Source of the DNA: an uncultured Lachnospiraceae bacterium
Lineage (GTDB): Bacteria; Bacillota; Clostridia; Lachnospirales; Lachnospiraceae
Assembly: GCA_900317555.1 (NCBI GenBank)
Contig: ONHF01000003.1
Coordinates: forward strand, 1-64,000
Length of the DNA stretch: 64,000 bases
Direction of reading: 5' to 3'
In this document: piece after piece, positions 17,811 to 24,816 of the stretch
How positions within the stretch are numbered: the stretch's first letter is position 1
How the letters are laid out: each line of letters begins with the position of its first letter
The notes under the pieces: generated by a model
Told to the model about the DNA's origin: nothing
What the model saw: only the letters and a program-made list of their open reading frames with translations
Database searches by the model: none
Made by a program: the position numbers and the translations under genes

Positions 17811-18598
17811 CTCGCGTCTTCCTCCATGGTCTCCTTCTTCAATGCCATTTCCTTTACAAGCCGGCCTGCAGCCAGTGCTTCCATCTCGCCCGCCTTTTCC
17901 GCTTCCTCTCTCTGCCGCTCCGCCTGCGACTTGCGCAGATACAGAGGCCGGAAATCATCGGCGTTCACATAGCAGGCATCGCCCTTCTTCCTATATAGAA
18001 GGTCCGCGAGAACAGCGGTCGACGCAGCTCTCTGGAGCGAAAGATGCGCCGGTGCAAACAAAAACGGAACGCGTAGTTCTTCCCGCAGCTGCTCCCGGTA
18101 AACCGGGACGCCGTCTCCAAGGAAGATGACTTCTCTGCCGAGACTGTTCAGACGGCTTACGACCTCTGACACCGGGACGGCGCAGGCGGGTAGAAGACAT
18201 GCCGGTTCTGTTTTTTCTTCATAGATACCGGTATAAACCTGGGAACGTCTGGCATCCATCAAAGGGCAGACCAGCGCGTCCGTGCCGAACAGATTGAATG
18301 CGAGGCTGTCTACGGTCGGCACCGGAATCAGCGGAAGATCCAGTGCGAGTCCGATTCCCTTGGCGGTCGCGGCGCCGATCCGCAGTCCGGTAAATGACCC
18401 CGGTCCCTCTGTGAGCGCAACTGCGTCCAGCGTTTTCAGGTCCAGCTCTGTCATGCGGCGCAGATTCTCGAGCATAGGCACCAGCGTCTGCGAATGGGTC
18501 TTCTTGAAATTAATGCTGTATTCTCCTGTCAGAACACCGTCTGTTACCAGCGCACAGCCGGCCACCTGGCCGGACGCTTCTATTGAAAGTATCTTCAT
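17807..18598 (-). CDS. tsaB: tRNA threonylcarbamoyladenosine biosynthesis protein TsaB
   Basis: Partner and scaffold of TsaD in t6A synthesis. The 263 residues have the ASKHA fold with the N-terminal ILSIEASGQVAGCALV, the signature ALTEGPGSFTGLRIG (near 68-82) and a C-terminal half with PLMDARRSQVYTGIY. I chose ATG 18598, preceded by GGAGGAG, over earlier in-frame starts that overlap tsaE. The last codons overlap rimI as ATGA. The C-terminal 45 residues are charged and helical, somewhat longer than minimal TsaB. Confidence 0.93.
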   Translation of the reverse strand: MKILSIEASGQVAGCALVTDGVLTGEYSINFKKTHSQTLVPMLENLRRMTELDLKTLDAVALTEGPGSFTGLRIGAATAKGIGLALDLPLIPVPTVDSLAFNLFGTDALVCPLMDARRSQVYTGIYEEKTEPACLLPACAVPVSEVVSRLNSLGREVIFLGDGVPVYREQLREELRVPFLFAPAHLSLQRAASTAVLADLLYRKKGDACYVNADDFRPLYLRKSQAERQREEAEKAGEMEALAAGRLVKEMALKKETMEEDAR

Positions 18599-18602
18599 TC
18601 GA

Positions 18603-19046
18603 TTACTCCTCCCGTTCCAGTCCGTCCGTGATCGTGATATCGCGGTAATCGGTCCCTTTCGACAGGTCCTTGCGGATCGTGATTGTCCGCGTTTTCTCCG
18701 GCAGAATTTCACGGATCTGATCCGCCCATTCGATCATGCAGACGCCGCTTCCGTATATATAGTCATCGAAGCCGACTTCGTCCATCTCCTCCGGCTCTTC
18801 AATTCTGTATACGTCGAAGTGATACAGGGGAAGCCGCCCGTCTTCATAAATCTGCAGTATTGTAAACGTCGGACTGTTCACCGGCTCCTTTATGCCGAGT
18901 CCTTCGGCGAAGCCTTTCGTAAAAACCGTCTTGCCGGTGCCAAGGTCTCCGTCCAGCGCGAATACCTGCCCGGCTTCGGCCTTTTCACCCAGCTCTTTTC
19001 CTATATTGTAGGTGTCTTCCGCACTGTTCGATTCAAAATGTTTCAT
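18603..19046 (-). CDS. tsaE: tRNA threonylcarbamoyladenosine biosynthesis ATPase TsaE
   Basis: P-loop ATPase that drives turnover of the TsaBD complex. The 147 residues include the Walker A GDLGTGKT (33-40), VNSPTFTILQIYE (switch I region), LYHFDVYR and IEWADQI. It is the first gene of tsaE-tsaB-rimI-rnz-tsaD, 4 bases before tsaB. The ribosome site is weak. A terminator lies between ribU and tsaE, but I see no clear promoter after it. Confidence 0.94.
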   Translation of the reverse strand: MKHFESNSAEDTYNIGKELGEKAEAGQVFALDGDLGTGKTVFTKGFAEGLGIKEPVNSPTFTILQIYEDGRLPLYHFDVYRIEEPEEMDEVGFDDYIYGSGVCMIEWADQIREILPEKTRTITIRKDLSKGTDYRDITITDGLEREE

Positions 19047-19070
19047 CTTAACACCCGATGTGCTCTTTCA

Positions 19071-19116
19071 TAAAAACAACCCGTTCGCGGCTGCCATTTC
19101 GCTCCGTGAACGGGTT
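19071..19116 (-). terminator. Intrinsic terminator after ribU
   Basis: AACCCGTTCGCGG (19078-19090 on plus) pairs with CCGTGAACGGGTT (19104-19116) with one mismatch, followed on the minus strand by GTTTTTATG. It isolates ribU from tsaE. Confidence 0.85.
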
Positions 19117-19161
19117 AATCTTACTCTGTCTGACCGTAGTTTGTAAAGTTTGCCGCGGGAA

Positions 19162-19788
19162 TTACCTGCCCTTAATGACCGTTGAGATCTTCTTGTAAAC
19201 GAGGAGCGTGACGAACACATCAATCATACCCTTTGCGAAGGTAAACGGCACGTTGAACAGAAGAAGGCTCTGTTCAATGCTCTTAACGCCGGGGAAAATC
19301 GCCTGATACGCGGCAAGAATAACATCCTTCGGCATGAAATTGTAATATACCGGATATACCACGAAAAGGTTCGATGGGAATGAAACCACCGCCATCAGAA
19401 CCGCGCCGACCGCCGCTGCGATAATCGCGGTTCTTCTGGTCTTGTTCCGCTTATAGATGCTGCCGGCAACGGCCACAAAAACAGCACCGAGAATGAAATT
19501 TGAAAGCTCGCCCACACCGAAGGAGCCTGTCGCAAGCGCGGCGTGCAGAATGTTCTTGATCAGCTCGATGATAACGCCGCAGACAGGTCCCAGAGCGAAA
19601 GAACCGATCAGCGCCGGCAGATCCGAAAAATCAAACTTGATGAATGCCGGCATAATAAACGGGAGCGGTATCTCAATCAGCTGCAGCACGAAGGCAGCCG
19701 CGGACAAAACACCCGTTACCGCAATATACCGCACGGTAATTGCGGATTTCTTACGAGCCGGATTTCTGGTTTCTGTGATTTCTGTCAT
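19162..19788 (-). CDS. ribU: Riboflavin ECF transporter substrate-binding (S) component, RibU-like
   Basis: Membrane S component that binds riboflavin and works with a shared ECF energy module encoded elsewhere. The 208 residues form five to six hydrophobic helices. Family-typical stretches are PLPFIMPAFIKFDFSDLPALIG, split here by function (FDFSDLP and ALGPVCGV near the binding site), and VVYPVYYNFMP. The assignment is fixed by the FMN riboswitch upstream, which reports intracellular flavin. ATG 19788 follows AAGGAG. It is a single-gene unit between the riboswitch and a terminator. Confidence 0.9.
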   Translation of the reverse strand: MTEITETRNPARKKSAITVRYIAVTGVLSAAAFVLQLIEIPLPFIMPAFIKFDFSDLPALIGSFALGPVCGVIIELIKNILHAALATGSFGVGELSNFILGAVFVAVAGSIYKRNKTRRTAIIAAAVGAVLMAVVSFPSNLFVVYPVYYNFMPKDVILAAYQAIFPGVKSIEQSLLLFNVPFTFAKGMIDVFVTLLVYKKISTVIKGR

Positions 19789-19905
19789 GGTTTTCTCTCC
19801 TTTTCAATGACTCTCCGAGCGTTTTCCGGATATAATCACGTAAGAGTGAAACCATGCGCTCCATCTTTACGGACAGAGTCTTCCGCTGCGGCAGGCGCCG
19901 CAACA

Positions 19906-19938
19906 GAAAAACCCCGCACGCAGAATATACGTACAGGG
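19906..19938 (-). terminator. Riboswitch expression-platform terminator
   Basis: Nine-base stem (19930-19938 with 19912-19920, two G-U pairs, 9-base loop) followed on the minus strand by TTTTTC. It lies just after the FMN aptamer and about 120 bases before ribU, as expected for flavin-induced premature termination. Confidence 0.85.
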
Positions 19939-19963
19939 CAGCCACTCATCATAATGGTGATTA

Positions 19964-20097
19964 TTTTTCTTCCATCCAGACTTGGACTGCACCGCAGTCG
20001 ACACTGTTGGTCCCGGAGTTTCACCGGGTCGGCACGGGCAGCACTGCTGCCGTGGTCGCGGACTTTACCGCCAGTAGGGAATTGCACCCTGCCCTGA
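19964..20097 (-). ncRNA. FMN riboswitch (RFN element)
   Basis: On the minus strand the conserved blocks appear in order: AGGGCAGGGTG then AATTCCC, GGCGGTA, AGTCCGCGA, CCGGTGAAACTCCGGGACC, a GACAGT-like segment, and AAGTCTGGATGGAAGAA. The spacing fits the six-helix FMN aptamer. It controls ribU through the terminator below it. The region 19789-20184 is otherwise only the promoter, this element, the terminator, and a small GC-rich hairpin at 19887-19902. Confidence 0.97.
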
Positions 20098-20126
20098 AAA
20101 ATACTCGTTATTTAGTTACAAAAACA

Positions 20127-20155
20127 AGTCTATAACGCGGCAGCGGATTTGTAAA
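20127..20155 (-). promoter_or_regulatory. Promoter of the FMN riboswitch-ribU transcript
   Basis: Minus strand TTTACA (20155-20150), 17-base spacer, TAGACT (20132-20127), starting transcription about 25 bases before the aptamer. Confidence 0.7.
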
Positions 20156-20184
20156 GAGGGAGACCCGCCGCATCTTGCGATGCC

Positions 20185-21495
20185 TTATCCGACGATTCTC
20201 ATATTGAATCCGTTGATCGCCCGCCGCTCTTCGTCTTTATTGGAAACCTTCGCGATGAAGGCGCCGAGGCTCCGGAGCTTTTCCGGAAAATCTTCATATC
20301 CCCGCTCGATATAGTGAATATCGTAGATCTCGGAGTAACCGCGCGCAGCCAGCGCTGCGGCGACGAGCGCCGCGCCGGCTCTTAAATCCGGCGCCGTGAT
20401 TTTCGCGCCGGTATAATTCTCCACGCCGTCAATGATCGCCGTATTGCCTTCCACACGCACATTGCCACCCATCTTTGCCAGCTCGTCCGTGTATTTGAAG
20501 CGGTTCTCAAAGATGCTCTCCGTTACAATGCTCGTTCCCCTGGAAAGGCCGAGCAGAACACTGATCTGCGGCTGCATGTCGGTCGGGAAGCCGGGGTACG
20601 GCAGTGTTTTGACGTTGGTATGTTCGAGGCGTCTGGTAGCGACAACCCGAACCGAATCATCCGATTCCGTAACTTCGCAGCCGATCTCGGTCAGCTTCGC
20701 GGTCAGACATTCCAGGTGTTTGGGGATCACGTTTGTGATCGTGACATCTCCGCGCGTACAGGCAGCGGCATACATAAAGGTTCCTGCCTCAATCTGGTCC
20801 GGAATAATCGAATAATTCGTCCCGTGCAGCTTCTCGATGCCGCGGATACGGATTACATCGGTTCCGGCGCCGCGGATCTTCGCTCCCATGCTGTTCAGAA
20901 AGTTCGCTAGATCAACAACATGCGGCTCTTTTGCCGCATTCTCGATAATGGTATTCCCTTTTGCCATGATCGCGGCCATGATGATATTGATGGTCGCGCC
21001 GACAGAGACGACATCCATATAGATATGGCTGCCGACAAGGCAGGACGCTTCCGCGCGCACATGTCCGGGCGGCACAACCGATACGTTCGCGCCAAGTGCC
21101 CGGAAGCCCTTGATATGCTGGTCAATCGGGCGCAAGCCGATATTGCAGCCGCCGGGCAGAGCCACTTCCGCCTTGCGGTACTTGCCGAGGAGGGCTCCGA
21201 TCAGGTAGTAGGAACCGCGGATCTTCCGGACGGCCTCGTTATCTACCGGCTCATCCTTGATATTCGCTCCGTTAATTACATATGTATGTCTTTCCGGGTG
21301 TGCGACTTCGCCGCCGATGTCGCTGATTGCTCCAACCAGCGCGCGGATGTCGCTGACATCCGGAACATTTTCTATGGTGACAGGCTCATCTGCCATGATT
21401 GCAGCTGCCACGATCGCAAGCGCCGCGTTTTTCGCGCCGGCAATTTCAACTTCGCCGGAGAGCGGGCTGCCGCCTTTCACGACATAATATTCCAT
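20185..21495 (-). CDS. murA: UDP-N-acetylglucosamine 1-carboxyvinyltransferase
   Basis: First committed step of peptidoglycan synthesis, enolpyruvyl transfer to UDP-GlcNAc; target of fosfomycin. The 436 residues form the two-domain EPT fold with KNAALAI at 22-28, the catalytic cysteine in LPGGCNIGLRP (Cys117, so predicted fosfomycin-sensitive), EPHVVDLANFL, DQIEAGTF and PYPGFPTDMQPQ. ATG 21495 follows CAGGAG. It has its own promoter, overlapping the end of the M23 peptidase gene. Confidence 0.97.
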   Translation of the reverse strand: MEYYVVKGGSPLSGEVEIAGAKNAALAIVAAAIMADEPVTIENVPDVSDIRALVGAISDIGGEVAHPERHTYVINGANIKDEPVDNEAVRKIRGSYYLIGALLGKYRKAEVALPGGCNIGLRPIDQHIKGFRALGANVSVVPPGHVRAEASCLVGSHIYMDVVSVGATINIIMAAIMAKGNTIIENAAKEPHVVDLANFLNSMGAKIRGAGTDVIRIRGIEKLHGTNYSIIPDQIEAGTFMYAAACTRGDVTITNVIPKHLECLTAKLTEIGCEVTESDDSVRVVATRRLEHTNVKTLPYPGFPTDMQPQISVLLGLSRGTSIVTESIFENRFKYTDELAKMGGNVRVEGNTAIIDGVENYTGAKITAPDLRAGAALVAAALAARGYSEIYDIHYIERGYEDFPEKLRSLGAFIAKVSNKDEERRAINGFNMRIVG

Positions 21496-21535
21496 GCTGA
21501 ACTCCTGAATTTGTTTTTTTAAAAAAAGCGAATAT

Positions 21536-21564
21536 AGAATACCCTACCATGTATTATCTGTCAA
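21536..21564 (-). promoter_or_regulatory. Promoter of murA, sharing bases with the upstream stop codon
   Basis: Minus strand TTGACA (21564-21559), 17-base spacer, TATTCT (21541-21536). The -35 box contains the TGA stop of the M23 peptidase gene. A run of T then A (about 21511-21526) lies in the leader. Confidence 0.85.
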
Positions 21565-23135
21565 CGATTTACATAACCCAGAGGGTTGACAGCCACGCCG
21601 TTCATGCGCATCTCAAAGTGCAGATGCGGACCGGTACTGTTACCCGTGTTGCCCGAAAGAGCAATCTTCTGCCCCTGCGAAACGGACTGTCCGGTCTTTA
21701 CGAGGATCCTTGACAGATGTCCGTACCTCGAGACAAGGCCGCCCGGGTGCTGGATATACACGACATTGCCGTATCCGGACTGCCAGCCCGCGGTAATGAC
21801 CGTTCCGCCGCTCGTCGCGCTGACCGAAGTGCCGATCGGCACGCCGATATCAATGCCCGGATGGTTTGTGCTCGCGCCGGCCTTGGGCTGTTTTCTCCTG
21901 CCGAAGGAGGATGTTATATAGCCTCCGGAAACCGGCCAGATATAGGTCGGCGGATTTACAGTACCGCGTTCGATGATCTTCGGCACGGCTTCCACCGTCG
22001 TCTGCTGCATGACAATTTCTGAAGAGATCTGCGCGCCATCCTTGTAACGGACAAGCTCGATTGCCTTGCGGTGTCCGGTAGAAGGTTCCTGAATGACCAC
22101 CGATTTTGTCGTATACCAGGAATCGTTATCCTTGTAAATGGTGTCCGCGGTATAGTCCTCTTCCTTATATTCCTGCATCGTGTAGATGACAGACAGCTTC
22201 GGCTCCGCCACCGTCACGGTCAGCTCGTCGCCGGGCCGGATTGTCGAATTCCCGCTTGACAGGATCGGGTTGATTGCAATCAGCTGGTCCGTAGTAAGAC
22301 CGTATTTTTCCGCGATCCCCGAAAGTGTATCGCCCTGCTGCACCTCATGAATCTGATTTCTCGCAACCTCTCCGGTCACGTCAGAAACCGCCGCGTCCAA
22401 AGACGCGATCTGATTCTGCGGCATGTAAGCTTCGCCGATTTCCACGGCTTCGCCGAAGTCAATCGACTGCAGTCCCAGCTTATAGTCATCAAAATTCTGG
22501 GAAACCGAAGGCTGCACCGAGCTGAAAACATCGGACATGAATTCGTCAATGCCGGCTGCCGGAAAGCTTTTGGCTTTCTCTTCGTTTTTCTGCTGCTCCA
22601 CCTGCGTCAGGACCTGCGGCGTATAGACATTTATCTGCCGCGTGTCATCTTTCACAAGGTTGACAAGGTAGGTGTTGTCGGAATCATATTTGGACAAAAC
22701 AGTTTTAAGCAGAGAAACAACGTCCCCCGCCGAACGCATATTGACTGTGTATTCACCGATTTTAACGGTGTAACACTTCGTCAGAGAAAGCTGCTCGTGG
22801 TCGGAAAGCACCTTCTTCATGTTGCCGATAACCGTACTGTTGTCATCCAGCGCGCCGAAAAGGACATTCTCTCCCTTGACCTCAAGCTTCGCGTCAATGA
22901 AGATCATGTCATCGCTCGTATGCGCGATCTCCCGGCGCGCCTGCCGGAGGCAGGAAAGCGCGTCCTGGCGGCTCCCGAGCGTCCCGACTTCCGTGCCGTT
23001 TAAAATCACGCGGTAAGAATTGTTGCCGGCCCGCCCGGACGGCGTAAACTGCGGCACAAAAAAAAGGCTGCAGGCCAGTACGAACATGGACACAGCCAGA
23101 AAACGTATTGTAATTCTGTGGACTAATCTTTCCAT
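21561..23135 (-). CDS. Membrane-anchored LysM/G5/M23 peptidoglycan peptidase
   Basis: Predicted extracytoplasmic metallopeptidase acting on peptidoglycan cross-bridges. Its 524 residues start with an uncleaved signal or anchor helix (about 8-29). A region with no clear domain (40-250) leads to LysM (262-309, HEVQQGDTLSGIAEKYGLT), a G5 domain (about 314-391), and the M23 domain from 398. All zinc ligands are present: His425 and Asp429 in HPGIDIG, His473 in RYGHLS, and HLH at 504-506, so it should be active. It follows the coiled-coil membrane protein gene by 13 bases, suggesting one unit. Confidence 0.92.
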   Translation of the reverse strand: MERLVHRITIRFLAVSMFVLACSLFFVPQFTPSGRAGNNSYRVILNGTEVGTLGSRQDALSCLRQARREIAHTSDDMIFIDAKLEVKGENVLFGALDDNSTVIGNMKKVLSDHEQLSLTKCYTVKIGEYTVNMRSAGDVVSLLKTVLSKYDSDNTYLVNLVKDDTRQINVYTPQVLTQVEQQKNEEKAKSFPAAGIDEFMSDVFSSVQPSVSQNFDDYKLGLQSIDFGEAVEIGEAYMPQNQIASLDAAVSDVTGEVARNQIHEVQQGDTLSGIAEKYGLTTDQLIAINPILSSGNSTIRPGDELTVTVAEPKLSVIYTMQEYKEEDYTADTIYKDNDSWYTTKSVVIQEPSTGHRKAIELVRYKDGAQISSEIVMQQTTVEAVPKIIERGTVNPPTYIWPVSGGYITSSFGRRKQPKAGASTNHPGIDIGVPIGTSVSATSGGTVITAGWQSGYGNVVYIQHPGGLVSRYGHLSRILVKTGQSVSQGQKIALSGNTGNSTGPHLHFEMRMNGVAVNPLGYVNR

Positions 23136-23148
23136 AAGCCTGCTGCCG

Positions 23149-23772
23149 TCAGCCGCCGATGATCATCCTGACAATCATGCTGATAACGCCGAAAGAATCA
23201 AGGACTTCGTAAGCAAGGCACAGAATGACAAGAAGCAATGTAAGAACGGAGACCGCGGAAGCTTTCTGCTTCTTCGGCGTAAGCTGCTCTTTCAAAGTTT
23301 CCATTCCGTCTTTGAGTTCCTGCGTCTGCTTCTGCAGAAGCTGATCGGTTGCCGCCTGAATATTGCGGTATACGCGGACATTTTCCTTGTGCGCGAAATC
23401 ATCGGACTGCTGCATAAGATCGGCAATCGTCTTTCTGGAATCCTCTACGGATGCCGCGATCTGCTGCTGCATGCCCGCGAGGTCGATGTCTTTGAAGGAA
23501 GCTGCGCTCTGTGTGATCTGTGCCGAGGCGTCCTGCACGCTCTTCAAGGTGTTGCGCGCCGTCTCTTCATTCATTGCGCGCAGCTGCTCGACAAGGGCGC
23601 TGTTCTTCTCATAGAGCTTCTTGAGTTCTTCAATCTCGCTCGAATATTCCGCAGCAGTACTGCGCAGGTGCTCCGCTTCTCTTGCCTCCGCCGCGCCGTT
23701 TGCCCGGATCATATCATCTGCCCGTTCTGAGGCGCCCGCGTAATAATCACTGCGAAAATACTCTTCGTTCAT
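23149..23772 (-). CDS. Unknown coiled-coil protein with C-terminal membrane anchor
   Basis: A 207-residue protein I do not recognise. Residues about 25-165 are almost entirely charged and Gln/Ala-rich helix (EIEELKKLYEKNSALVEQL, ATDQLLQKQTQELKDGMETL), predicted coiled coil. Residues about 172-204 form one or two hydrophobic segments (VLTLLLVILCLAYEVL, GVISMIVRMIIGG). The topology suggests a cytoplasmic rod tethered to the membrane. It lies 13 bases before the M23 peptidase gene and may be its cytoplasmic partner, by analogy with coiled-coil regulators of M23 amidases and peptidases, but this is inference from position only. Confidence 0.7.
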   Translation of the reverse strand: MNEEYFRSDYYAGASERADDMIRANGAAEAREAEHLRSTAAEYSSEIEELKKLYEKNSALVEQLRAMNEETARNTLKSVQDASAQITQSAASFKDIDLAGMQQQIAASVEDSRKTIADLMQQSDDFAHKENVRVYRNIQAATDQLLQKQTQELKDGMETLKEQLTPKKQKASAVSVLTLLLVILCLAYEVLDSFGVISMIVRMIIGG

Positions 23773-23815
23773 TTTCGATTCCTTTCAAAAATGCCGCTTC
23801 CCGCCTGCAGGAAGC

Positions 23816-23855
23816 ACCGGATTACCTTCCATGATAGCATCCGGTTTTCTTTTTT
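23816..23855 (+). other. Terminator-like hairpin on the plus strand
   Basis: ACCGGAT (23816-23822) pairs with ATCCGGT (23839-23845), followed on the plus strand by a T-rich run to 23855. No plus-strand gene precedes it. On the minus strand it sits in the leader of the coiled-coil protein gene, about 45-75 bases before its start. Confidence 0.45.
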
Positions 23856-23944
23856 ACAACGGGGCCGCAGGGCTGCCGGCTCCAATCAATATGTACAATA
23901 TATCTAATTTTTCTTTGTGCAAAACAACGTTTTTGTTTATAATG

Positions 23945-23958
23945 CGCAAATATTTGCG
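23945..23958. promoter_or_regulatory. Perfect 14-base palindrome in AT-rich intergenic region
   Basis: CGCAAATATTTGCG is a perfect palindrome in the 324-base gap 23773-24096. Just beside it, TTGTGC (23915-23920), 17 bases and TATAAT (23938-23943) form a plausible plus-strand promoter; on the minus strand TTGATT-17-TATGAA (about 24002-23974) is a weaker candidate for the coiled-coil/M23 unit. The palindrome could be an operator. The rest of the gap holds the two hairpins listed separately. Confidence 0.45.
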
Positions 23959-24039
23959 TTGTGTTCACAAAACGTTCATATCTTTCTGCTATATTACAAT
24001 CAAACAAAAGACAGGCAGACAGATAATTTTTTCATAATA

Positions 24040-24065
24040 GCCCGGGTGCCGCAAGGTACCCGGGC
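24040..24065 (-). terminator. Probable terminator hairpin after relQ
   Basis: GCCCGGGTGCC (24040-24050) pairs with GGTACCCGGGC (24055-24065) with a single mismatch around a GCAA-type loop. On the minus strand it is followed only by TATTATG, so termination may be inefficient. It lies about 30 bases past the relQ stop. Confidence 0.6.
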
Positions 24066-24096
24066 ACTCCTCATTTACAGGCTTTCCGGCAGGCAC

Positions 24097-24756
24097 TCAC
24101 ACCTGCCGTCCGCCGCGTTCTCTTTTCTCTTCGACCTTGATTTCCTGAATCTCGTTATTCAGATACAGCATTTTGTCGTCGAGTGCCGACACCATATTGG
24201 CGCACTCTAACAGCTCGTCCGCGATGCCCTGCGGCACATCAGTAAACTTATATTGGATCTTGTGTTCCAGAGACGCCCAGAAATCCATCGCGATCGTCCG
24301 GATCTGAATCTCCACCTTCGTATCCACGATACGGTCCGAAAGATAGACCGGTACCGTGACAATCATATGGTAGCTCTTGTATCCCGACGGCTTCGGATGC
24401 GCGATATAGTCCTTGATCGCGAGCACATGAATATCGCTCTGATTGCTGATCATGTCCGCGATCTTGTAAATATCCGATGTGAAGTCACAGATGACCCGGA
24501 TTCCGGCGATATCGTTGCAGTATTTGACCATGTTCGCGAGGGTCACTTCATAGCCGTGACGCTTCAATTTGGCGGCGATGCTGCCCGGCGTCTTGACTCT
24601 GGATTTGATATGCTCTATCGGATTGTAATTATGTACATGCTGAAATTCCTGATTCAGAATTTCCAGCTTCGTATTGATCTGCTTGAGGGCGCCGCTGTAA
24701 ATCAGCATGACCTCTTCATAGCTCTCTGCCCCTTCTCCCGTAACTTTCAGTTCCAT
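24097..24756 (-). CDS. relQ: Small alarmone synthetase, RelQ/YjbM-like GTP pyrophosphokinase
   Basis: Makes (p)ppGpp from ATP and GDP/GTP. The 219 residues are a single RelA_SpoT synthetase domain without hydrolase, TGS or ACT domains. Family motifs are HNYNPIEHIKSRVK, NDIAGIRVICDF, PKPSGYKSYHMIV, VEIQIRTIAMDFW and LEHKIQY. Length matches RelQ, which forms a tetramer. ATG 24756 has AAAGGTGG upstream, immediately preceded by a hairpin. The gene follows glmS by 60 bases with no terminator between, so it is probably expressed with glmS. Confidence 0.9.
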   Translation of the reverse strand: MELKVTGEGAESYEEVMLIYSGALKQINTKLEILNQEFQHVHNYNPIEHIKSRVKTPGSIAAKLKRHGYEVTLANMVKYCNDIAGIRVICDFTSDIYKIADMISNQSDIHVLAIKDYIAHPKPSGYKSYHMIVTVPVYLSDRIVDTKVEIQIRTIAMDFWASLEHKIQYKFTDVPQGIADELLECANMVSALDDKMLYLNNEIQEIKVEEKRERGGRQV

Positions 24757-24768
24757 CCTGCCACCTTT

Positions 24769-24784
24769 GGTGCCGGAAGGCACC
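24769..24784 (-). promoter_or_regulatory. Hairpin abutting the relQ ribosome site
   Basis: GGTGCC-TTCC-GGCACC on the minus strand, a six-base stem with a four-base loop, ends directly before AAAGGTGG, the relQ ribosome-binding site. It may influence relQ translation. Confidence 0.5.
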
Positions 24785-24816
24785 GGCACATCGCGCGGAT
24801 GCCGCTCCGCGCCGTT

